From Pseudomonadota bacterium (lineage in GTDB: Bacteria; Myxococcota_A; UBA796; UBA9615), in the NCBI GenBank assembly GCA_024229515.1, contig JAAESI010000093.1:34330-98329 (forward strand): 64,000 nucleotides of DNA. Reading direction: 5' to 3'. The translations under genes were made by a program, and so were the position numbers. Below are positions 17,091 to 23,383 of the stretch, in pieces (the stretch's first letter is position 1; every line of letters begins with the position of its first letter). The notes under the pieces are model-generated. The model was not told where the DNA came from and did not search any database. It was given only the letters and a program-made list of their open reading frames with translations.

Positions 17091-18688
17091 CGCAGGACGG
17101 TGACTCGGTAGGCGCCCCCGAGGGAGCCGTCACCCTTCCCGAAGGGATGCTCAGCCACGGCGATGCGGCCGTCGGCCGTGCCGGTGGGGCGGAAGAAGGT
17201 CGGCCCCTCGGTGCCGCAGTGGGCGAGCTTGCGCCCCGTGGCGAGGTCGAAGGGGAGCGCGCCGTACTGGTCCTGGCGGGCATCGGAGCTGCGGCCGCGG
17301 GTGCCGGCGATCGCGACGTCGCCGATGTGGACGAGGCCGTTAAGGTTGGGCGCGCCGGTCCACGTCCAGCGCAGCGCCTGGTCCTCGAGTCCGTAGGCGA
17401 ACACCGCGTTGGCCTTGGGGTGGGGGGAGGACGGCCTCGCCTCGGGACTGGCGGAGCCGTAGGGGATGTTGGTCCCCGAGGTCATCACCAGCACCTGGCC
17501 GTCGTGCATCCAGCCGTGGCCGATGGACGCGCTGATGGGAACGGAGCCAGCCATTACGGGGGTGGAGACCTCGATGAGCCAGGGGGCCGCGTCGCCCCGA
17601 AGGGGGAAGCCGAAGAGGCGGCCGTCGGACAGGCCGACGATGCCGACGTCGGCGCCCGCGTCCACGTCGATGGCCTCCCATACGAAGGTCTGGGTGAAGT
17701 GGGGGGCCAGCGGCGGGGGCACGAAGGAGGCGACGGGGGACAGATCGGCGAGGGTGACCACCTGCACGCCCCCGACGGGCAGCCCGAGGGGCGGATCCCC
17801 GGCCGCGGATCGGCCCACGGCGACGATGGCGAGGCCCCCTTCGGGGTCGGCGCGGAGGGTGTTGAAGGTGACCTCGGCGGCGCCGATGGTGGGCCACGTC
17901 GCCGCGACGCTGCCGTTGGGATCGACCCGCAGGAGGCGGGCCTGGTTGCGGCGGGTGCCGTCGGGATCGTTCCAGCCGTGGTTGGCCCCCACCAGCAGCG
18001 AGCCGTCGGGCAGGACTACGAGCTCGTACGCGGCGGGGAGGGTGTAGACGCCGTAGATGTCCTCGCCGTCGGGCGCGGGAGAGGAGCCGACGTGGTCGGC
18101 CAGGCGGAGCGACCAGCGTGGCTCCAGCGTGGTCGGATCCATCGCGTGCACGTAGGCGTCGGGGGACTGCTCGCCGGTGTACAGCGTGGCTCCGTCGGGC
18201 GACCACGCGACCTGCTTGACCATCGTCTCGGCGAGGCGGGTGCGCGCCTGGATGGCTCCGGTCCAGGCGTCGAGGACGAGCACTTCGCCGCGGTAGCTGC
18301 CGACCGCGAGGCGGGTCCCGTCGGGGGAGAACGCGAGGGAGGTGTCGGGGCTCGTTCCGCCCATGGCGACGAGCCGGCTGACGTCCCCGAGATCCACCGA
18401 GAAGAGGGGCACGCACTCCGGCGTCTGGGGTGCGATGGCGCCCCGGAGCTCGGTGCCGGGGGTCCACTCCGCCGCTTCGAAGGTGCCGTCGACGACGACG
18501 CCGTCGCGGACGAACACCACCTCCGAGGGCGCCGCGATCGGCGCCGGCGCCGGGCTCCCGCAGGCGGCGAGCAGGCCGAGGGCGAGCAGTCCAGCTTGTG
18601 CATTGTGCAGGGTCTGACCCCGCGACTTTGGGCGGGACCTCGCAAGGGGGTCAGACCCTGCGAGGTTGCGTTCTTGCGAGGTTCTCAT
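17087..18688 (-). CDS. Beta-propeller lipoprotein in the cobalamin-riboswitch operon (WD40-like)
   Basis: A 533-residue protein whose body has WD40/quinoprotein-like blades (LAFSPDGTRLAVGSYRGEV, VAWSPDGATLYTG). The lipobox GLLAAC is preceded by about 30 hydrophilic residues encoded by a repeat element (18607-18661). ATG 18688 overlaps the upstream stop as ATGA, supporting this start even though the n-region is abnormally long. It sits between the receptor and the ECF genes. By analogy with BtuG, the Bacteroides propeller lipoprotein that caps BtuB and binds cobalamin, I infer a surface or periplasmic cobamide-binding role. No sequence match to BtuG was demonstrated. Confidence 0.65.
   Translation of the reverse strand: MRTSQERNLAGSDPLARSRPKSRGQTLHNAQAGLLALGLLAACGSPAPAPIAAPSEVVFVRDGVVVDGTFEAAEWTPGTELRGAIAPQTPECVPLFSVDLGDVSRLVAMGGTSPDTSLAFSPDGTRLAVGSYRGEVLVLDAWTGAIQARTRLAETMVKQVAWSPDGATLYTGEQSPDAYVHAMDPTTLEPRWSLRLADHVGSSPAPDGEDIYGVYTLPAAYELVVLPDGSLLVGANHGWNDPDGTRRNQARLLRVDPNGSVAATWPTIGAAEVTFNTLRADPEGGLAIVAVGRSAAGDPPLGLPVGGVQVVTLADLSPVASFVPPPLAPHFTQTFVWEAIDVDAGADVGIVGLSDGRLFGFPLRGDAAPWLIEVSTPVMAGSVPISASIGHGWMHDGQVLVMTSGTNIPYGSASPEARPSSPHPKANAVFAYGLEDQALRWTWTGAPNLNGLVHIGDVAIAGTRGRSSDARQDQYGALPFDLATGRKLAHCGTEGPTFFRPTGTADGRIAVAEHPFGKGDGSLGGAYRVTVLR
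18607..18661. repeat. REP-like element with 15-bp perfect inverted repeats
   Basis: GCAGGGTCTGACCCC (18607-18621) and GGGGTCAGACCCTGC (18647-18661) are exact inverted copies around a 25-base spacer. A second nested pair is ACCTCGCAA near 18638 and TTGCGAGGT near 18673. Elements with GGGTCAGACCC arms resemble REP/RAYT-associated palindromes. It lies inside the 5' coding end of a lipoprotein gene. Confidence 0.7.
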
Positions 18689-19758
18689 TCGAGGAACGCT
18701 GCGGCGGTGGGGGGGAGGGTGAACGTGAGCCAGTCCGATTGCGGGGGGAGGGTGCAGGTGGCGGGGTCGATCACGGCGATGCCGGAGGGGAGGGTGGTGT
18801 CGGTGTAGGGCGGCAGGAGGAAGGCCCAGACGTCACCGGTGGGGGCGGGGCGGAAGCTCCAGACGTTGTGGGCGAGATCGTCGTCGGCGACGCCGCCATC
18901 CAGGCAGCGGACCTCGAACCGCTCGGGGTCCTCGCCGTAGTGCCAGACGCCGTACACGAGGCCGTCGGGGCTGGCGCCGATGCCGGTGATGTCGCCGCCC
19001 AGGTCGGCCTCGTCCAGCAGCGGCTCGGGGTCGTAGCCGTCGGTGCGGTCGAAGCGGCGGAGGAAGCCATCGTCGGCGAAGTAGCGGCCTTCGAGCACCA
19101 GCCATCCGTCGCTGTCGGGGTCGGCGAACGGGACCGGGCTGGGTCCGACGATGTGCTCGGCGGTGACGGTCTCGCTGGCGCAGTCGATATCGAGGATGCG
19201 TCCGTCGGGGCCGGGGGCGAGGTTGGTGAAGTCGTACCGCTGCAGGGGGATCGCGATCGTGGCGTCGTCGACCATCAAGCCCGAGGCCGGCTCGGCGCGG
19301 CCGTCGCCCCCCGGCTCGGCGTAGGGGGCCACGTCGATGCTGCCGACCTCGGCCCCCGTGGAGGCGTCGTAGATCCCGATGACGCTGGCGTCGTACCGGG
19401 GGAGGAAGAGCTTGTCGGCGCACAGCAGGGGCCGCTGGGGGTTGTCCGGCACCGCGAACTCCAGTGCGGGGGCGACGGTGAGGTCTCCGTCATCGAACCG
19501 CTGAACGGTGCCGCCGCTCCGGTCGACCACGTACAGGTCGCCCTCGATCACTTCGACGATGACGTCCCCCGAAGCGATGGCGAGCAGGGCGTCGGTGACC
19601 TCGCCGGTCTCCAGGTCCACCGCCGCCAGCAACGTGTCGGTGTAGTCGGTCGTCGCCACGATGGCGCGCGGCCCCTCCAGCACCGGGGGGAGCGAGTCGT
19701 CGTCGTCGCCCGACGGACAGCCCGCCAGCAGGATCGTCAGAATCGGTAGCCACTTCAT
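18685..19758 (-). CDS. YncE/BtuG-like beta-propeller lipoprotein with Asp tether
   Basis: A 357-residue lipoprotein: ILLAGC lipobox (Cys14), short acidic tether (PSGDDDDS), then repeated blades such as AIVATTDYTDTLLAAVDLET and DVIVEVIEGDLYVVDRSG, typical of YncE-like seven-bladed propellers. It immediately follows the TonB-dependent receptor, with the start overlapping its stop as ATGA. In Bacteroides the analogous neighbour of BtuB is BtuG, a propeller lipoprotein with very high cobalamin affinity. I infer an outer-membrane partner that captures cobamide for the receptor. Family membership is by fold and context only. Confidence 0.65.
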   Translation of the reverse strand: MKWLPILTILLAGCPSGDDDDSLPPVLEGPRAIVATTDYTDTLLAAVDLETGEVTDALLAIASGDVIVEVIEGDLYVVDRSGGTVQRFDDGDLTVAPALEFAVPDNPQRPLLCADKLFLPRYDASVIGIYDASTGAEVGSIDVAPYAEPGGDGRAEPASGLMVDDATIAIPLQRYDFTNLAPGPDGRILDIDCASETVTAEHIVGPSPVPFADPDSDGWLVLEGRYFADDGFLRRFDRTDGYDPEPLLDEADLGGDITGIGASPDGLVYGVWHYGEDPERFEVRCLDGGVADDDLAHNVWSFRPAPTGDVWAFLLPPYTDTTLPSGIAVIDPATCTLPPQSDWLTFTLPPTAAAFLE

Positions 19759-21890
19759 CGTTCAGCACTCCATCCCAGGGTCACCATCACCGACCGCCCC
19801 GCCACCGGGTTCCCCCGGAAGTCCTCCACCGGGATGACCACGAGGTCGTCCGGGTGCAGGGGGTCGCGGGGCCGCTCGAACGAGATCGAGTCGCCCAGGT
19901 TGTTCAGCTCCACCGCCAGCCACGGCCAGCCCGGCTCGGGCTGCCCCCGCGCGTACAGCGAGTGGATCGCGCGCGGCGCCTGCTCGAACAGGTTCAGCCG
20001 GCTGTCGTAGGTCGCGTCCGTGTAGTTGAGCCGCCACTGCACCCGCACCCAGGAGCGGATCGCCACGCCTAGCGAGGCGTCGATCTCCCACGTCGGCGTG
20101 TAGGGCAGCTCGTTGCCCACGTGGGCGGCGCTGCCGTCGGTGATGGTCGAGTCCGCGTAGGTCACGGCGAGGGCGCCGGTGATCAGGTGGAACGCCTCAA
20201 AGGAGCCGGCCGCCTCGAAGCCGTGGACCGTCGAGCCGTCGAAGTTCGTCGGCCGGGAGATGCCCAGCCCGTTGGGCACGAACACGATCCGGTCCATGGC
20301 GTCCGACCGGTAGTAGCCGGCCTCCAGCGCCCCCGCGAAGCAGCGATGCGGCCGTCCCGCGACGCGCACCGACGCGTCGAAGGTGTTGGCCGTCTCGGGC
20401 CGCAGCTCGGGGTTGCCGACGACCCCCCCGCGGTCGCCGAACAGCTCTTTGAAGTACGGCGGCCGGTAGGCGTGGGCGGCGGAGGCGCGCACCGTCAGCC
20501 AGGGGAGCGGTCGCACCGCCACGGCGACGCCTCCGGTGGGCTCGGCGGCGAACTCGGAGCCGTCTCCGGCGAGGGCGAGGTCGCTCAGCGGCACCGGCCC
20601 CAGGAGGCGGTTGTCCAGCAGGTGCACGCCCCCGGAAGCGACGACCGAGATGCGTTCGTCGAGCAGGCGCAGGTCCCCCGTGGCGGTCAGCGACGTGGCG
20701 AGCCGGACGCGCAGCGGATCGTCCTGGGCCGAGGACTCCAGCTGCCGGCTCTGGAACAGGTCGACCGCCGTGCTCGCGTCTCCCTGGAGCGCGATCCAGT
20801 CGGCCGCCTGCCAGCGCGCCCGGAACGAGCCGAGGGGCTGGTGCAGGGTCGTCCGCTGGTCCGGGGAGGCCAGCCCCAGTTCATTGGCGGGATCGACGAA
20901 CGTCGCCTCGTCGAAGCGCCACGACAAGCCTGCCCGGAGCGCCAGTCGGGGGTGGGCGCGGAGGTCGATCGCGCCGTCCAGCAGGTTGCTCCAGGTCGTC
21001 AGCCGCGACGCCGTGGTGACGTCGGTGTGGAGCCCCGGGACCCCGCCGTCGGCGTGGCCGAACCGCTCCGTGAGGGTCAGCCGGATCGGGCCGGAGACCA
21101 GCCGCCCGCGACCGCTGAGGTCGACGCGGTCGTGGTGGTTGTTGCGCCGCTCCAGGACCTGGTCGTCGTCGCGCACGGTCTCGGTGGCGCCGTCGTCGAA
21201 ATAGCGGAAGTTCCCCCCCGTGCCCGCGTAGGCGACGTCCAGCCGCAGGTCCCCGAGGGCGCCCCCGCCCAGATCCCCGCCGACGCCGATCCCCCCGGCC
21301 GCCCGGCGGGTCGTCCACGAGCCGAACCCGGCTTCGAACCGAGGGGGAGCGGCCGTGCCCGGCCTGGAGGTGAGCTCCACCCGGCCTCCGATGGCGGAGC
21401 CGCCGGCGACGAAGCCGCGGTGGATCTGCACGGTGTCGAACGAGCTCAGTGGCAGCGTCGACAGGTCCACCGACGAGCCGCCGTGGGGGTTCAGGGAGAC
21501 GCCGTCCACGACGACCTCGACCTGCCGCGCGGTGGAGCCTCGGACGGTGACGTAGGCCGGGTCGCCGGGCCCCCCGAAGCGTCGGACGTGGAGGCCGGCC
21601 ACGTCCTCGAGCACGTCGGCGACGGACGCCGAGGGGGCGACCGACTCGTCGACTTCGACGGTGACCACCGAGTAGGGGCTGGCGAGGGCTTCAGCGGCCG
21701 GATCGGGGGTCCGATCCGCCTCGACCTCGGTGGTCTCGGTGACCTCGGGCGTGCCCTCGTCCTCGTCGCTGTCCTCGTCGTCGTCCGCCCACGCGGGAAC
21801 GCCGACGTAAAGCGTCGCCACGATCATGGTCGTCCCAGCGAATCGGGCCCACGGCAGGCCGCTGGGACGCTGTGGGTGCCCTCCGCACAT
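19755..21890 (-). CDS. btuB: TonB-dependent receptor, BtuB-like
   Basis: A 711-residue outer-membrane receptor. The signal region ends at VGVPAWA, followed by an acidic stretch, a plug domain (SVADVLEDVAGLHVRRFGG, AYVTVRGSTARQVEVVVDGV, GFVAGGSAIGGRVELTSRPG) and a long beta-barrel with the TonB-receptor box AYRPPYFKELFGDRGG and NPELRPETANTFDAS. Substrate is assigned from the cobalamin riboswitch directly upstream. ATG 21890 was chosen; ATG 21827 would give a more compact signal peptide. It heads a seven-gene overlapping operon. Confidence 0.85.
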   Translation of the reverse strand: MCGGHPQRPSGLPWARFAGTTMIVATLYVGVPAWADDDEDSDEDEGTPEVTETTEVEADRTPDPAAEALASPYSVVTVEVDESVAPSASVADVLEDVAGLHVRRFGGPGDPAYVTVRGSTARQVEVVVDGVSLNPHGGSSVDLSTLPLSSFDTVQIHRGFVAGGSAIGGRVELTSRPGTAAPPRFEAGFGSWTTRRAAGGIGVGGDLGGGALGDLRLDVAYAGTGGNFRYFDDGATETVRDDDQVLERRNNHHDRVDLSGRGRLVSGPIRLTLTERFGHADGGVPGLHTDVTTASRLTTWSNLLDGAIDLRAHPRLALRAGLSWRFDEATFVDPANELGLASPDQRTTLHQPLGSFRARWQAADWIALQGDASTAVDLFQSRQLESSAQDDPLRVRLATSLTATGDLRLLDERISVVASGGVHLLDNRLLGPVPLSDLALAGDGSEFAAEPTGGVAVAVRPLPWLTVRASAAHAYRPPYFKELFGDRGGVVGNPELRPETANTFDASVRVAGRPHRCFAGALEAGYYRSDAMDRIVFVPNGLGISRPTNFDGSTVHGFEAAGSFEAFHLITGALAVTYADSTITDGSAAHVGNELPYTPTWEIDASLGVAIRSWVRVQWRLNYTDATYDSRLNLFEQAPRAIHSLYARGQPEPGWPWLAVELNNLGDSISFERPRDPLHPDDLVVIPVEDFRGNPVAGRSVMVTLGWSAER

Positions 21891-21894
21891 CAGC

Positions 21895-22075
21895 GCCTCG
21901 TGATCCCGGGACCGGTCGGTCTCCTGGCTCCCGGGTCCAGCGGTCTTCCGCGCCTTCCCAGAGCCCATGCTCCAGTGGCCGATGCGGAGGACCTTCCCGG
22001 TCACAGTGGCGGGGGCCGCGACGGGTTTTCACCGTCTTCCCAGCTCGCGCGGCCTGCGCGAGCACCCGTCCCGTT
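21895..22075 (-). promoter_or_regulatory. Cobalamin (B12) riboswitch
   Basis: On the minus strand the region contains the conserved blocks in order: GGGAAGACGGTGAAAACCC with CGCGGCCCCCGCCACTGTGA (22001-22045) and, further on, the B12 box AGCCAGGAGACC (21929-21918). It ends a few bases before the receptor start, which fits control of ribosome access. The exact ends of stem P1 were not determined. Confidence 0.9.
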
Positions 22076-22181
22076 CGGATCGAGGGGTTTGTAGCACGGG
22101 GGATCGCGAGCACACGGACGATCTCGGGGGGACGAGGGGTTCCAGACCCCGGAGGACCCATGCCCACGACCCCACCCCGCG

Positions 22182-22220
22182 GCGTTGTTGCATGGCGTTG
22201 TTGCATGGCGTTGGTGCATG
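22182..22220 (+). repeat. Three 13-bp tandem repeats with an inverted copy at 22356-22368
   Basis: GGCGTTGTTGCAT occurs twice in tandem and a third time with one change. A one-mismatch inverted copy (ATGCAGCAACGCC) lies at 22356-22368, at the point where the transposase remnant loses homology. This looks like an inverted duplication left by a rearrangement. Confidence 0.7.
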
Positions 22221-22367
22221 GCTCGGCTTCTTGACCTGCCGCTCCTCCGAGTCCCACGATTCCATCGAATGACCTACCTCGGGATGCCGGAGTCGGTGGC
22301 GATCAGCGCCTGACCAGCAGCCTCGCTCAAGGCCGTTCTTGCCATCGCTCGAGCCATGCAGCAACGC

Positions 22368-22538
22368 CGCGAGACGTCGCCGCTGGGCGTCGGTCAAGCG
22401 CAGGCGTCGGCTCCCGAGCTGCTCTCGAAGCACCCGGATTTCCTCCAGCAGGTACTCGACCGCGAACTGCTGCTGGCGAGTGAGCCAGCCGGAGACCACC
22501 AGAACCACGAACTGAAGCGCAAACGGAACCTGGGACAT
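22368..22538 (-). pseudogene. Remnant of an integrase/transposase N-terminus
   Basis: The first 57 codons from ATG 22538 read like the start of a common rve-type integrase (FALQFVVLVVSGWLTRQQQ, VEYLLEEIRVLREQLGSRRL, RLTDAQRRRLAALLHG). After about 22368 the frame continues but no longer resembles a transposase. No HTH core or DDE domain remains. The family recognition is from memory of similar proteins in planctomycetes and deltaproteobacteria. Confidence 0.55.
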
Positions 22539-22569
22539 CAGAAGTTCGTCGCCGTTTGGCCACGAATCG

Positions 22570-22737
22570 CTAACTCGACGTGCGCTCCTGATCGATGGAC
22601 GGAACTCCCGGCTGAATATTCGGACAGGACGGGATCGGTGCGCCCGAGCTGCCTACGACGGGCGCCGGCCCCGAGGGTTCGACGGGCGGCGTGCAACCCG
22701 CCGCGATGGCGACGAGTCCGAGAATCCAACGGCGCAT
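22570..22737 (-). CDS. Small lipoprotein, 55 residues
   Basis: ATG 22737 is preceded by a strong ribosome site GGAGGAG. The product has a short signal peptide with lipobox AIAAGC (Cys15) and a Pro/Ser-rich 40-residue mature part (PPVEPSGPAPVVGSSG) ending at TAG 22572-22570. It may be a genuine tiny lipoprotein or a remnant cut short beside the transposase fragment. The ribosome site lies inside a 7-bp hairpin. Confidence 0.5.
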   Translation of the reverse strand: MRRWILGLVAIAAGCTPPVEPSGPAPVVGSSGAPIPSCPNIQPGVPSIDQERTSS

Positions 22738-22740
22738 CCT

Positions 22741-22757
22741 GCTCCTCCGAGAGGAGC
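22741..22757 (-). promoter_or_regulatory. Hairpin sequestering a Shine-Dalgarno sequence
   Basis: GCTCCTC and GAGGAGC form a perfect 7-bp stem with a 3-base loop. On the minus strand the 3' arm contains the GGAGGAG ribosome site of the 55-residue lipoprotein, four bases before its ATG. It could hide the site (RNA-thermometer-like) or end the upstream transcript, though no T run follows. Confidence 0.4.
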
Positions 22758-22799
22758 TTTGATTATCGGGGATCGCGCGCGCGGTTGCTCATCGCACGA

Positions 22800-23348
22800 T
22801 CATGTGCGTCGGCGGACCTTCAGCGTGTAGTCGATCTCCGCCCCGGGACGGAGCACGCCCGCCTCCCGGTCCACCATCCAGACAGGCGCGCGCCTGGCCG
22901 GCACGGCGACCTGGTCGATCCGGGCGCGGGTCCTGAAGACGATGTCCCAGACGGGGCTCGTCACGCCGTGGTTGACCCGGGCGTCGCCGAAGTGGTGGAA
23001 GAAGTGGTGCCGCCGGATGAGCCGCCCGTACCAGCCGCGCGCGGCGTGGGTGTGGAGGCGGCGGTGCACGACCTCGTAGTGGACGTACGCGGCGGTGAAG
23101 GCGGCGGCGAACGTCAGCCCCAGCAAGGGGCCCGCGATCAGCGAACCCGCGAGGGCGAGGCCCAGCACGGGGCCGGCGGCCATGACCACCTTCTTGCCGG
23201 TGGGCGTGAAGTAGTCACGGGCGTGGTGGGTGAGGTGCTCCGTCTTGAACGTCGACGTCCCCGTGGCCGCGTGCCCCCGGAACCGGTGGAGCACGTACTC
23301 CATGAAGCTCCAGGCGAGCGCTCCCAACACTGCGGCGACGACGATCAT
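22800..23348 (-). CDS. Fatty acid hydroxylase/sterol desaturase superfamily membrane protein
   Basis: A 182-residue membrane protein with the di-iron histidine clusters of the superfamily: HRFRGH (residues about 21-26), HLTHHARD, HYEVVHRRLHTH, RRHHFFHHFGD and NHGVTSPVWD. Two or three hydrophobic segments surround them. Members hydroxylate or desaturate lipids (fatty acids, sterols, carotenoids) in the membrane; the substrate is unknown. ATG 23348 has a good upstream promoter (TTGACA, 16-base spacer, TACTAT), with the predicted transcript start at the ATG itself. Confidence 0.85.
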   Translation of the reverse strand: MIVVAAVLGALAWSFMEYVLHRFRGHAATGTSTFKTEHLTHHARDYFTPTGKKVVMAAGPVLGLALAGSLIAGPLLGLTFAAAFTAAYVHYEVVHRRLHTHAARGWYGRLIRRHHFFHHFGDARVNHGVTSPVWDIVFRTRARIDQVAVPARRAPVWMVDREAGVLRPGAEIDYTLKVRRRT

Positions 23349-23354
23349 GAGTCG

Positions 23355-23383
23355 ATAGTAAAGGCGCTTGACTATATGTCAAG
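23355..23383 (-). promoter_or_regulatory. Sigma-70-type promoter with inverted repeat over the -35
   Basis: On the minus strand TTGACA (23382-23377), a 16-base spacer and TACTAT (23360-23355) lie six bases before ATG 23348. CTTGAC-N5-GTCAAG (23383-23367) is a perfect 6-bp inverted repeat overlapping the -35 and the stop codon of the kinase gene, a possible operator. Confidence 0.55.

Noticed and set aside
19755..22094. Long plus-strand open frame opposite the BtuB-like gene
   Set aside because: Arg/Gly-rich shadow. The minus strand carries the receptor motifs and the riboswitch.
22741..22757. Rho-independent terminator after the fatty acid hydroxylase gene
   Set aside because: The hairpin is good but no T run follows on the minus strand, and the 3' arm is the ribosome site of the next small gene.
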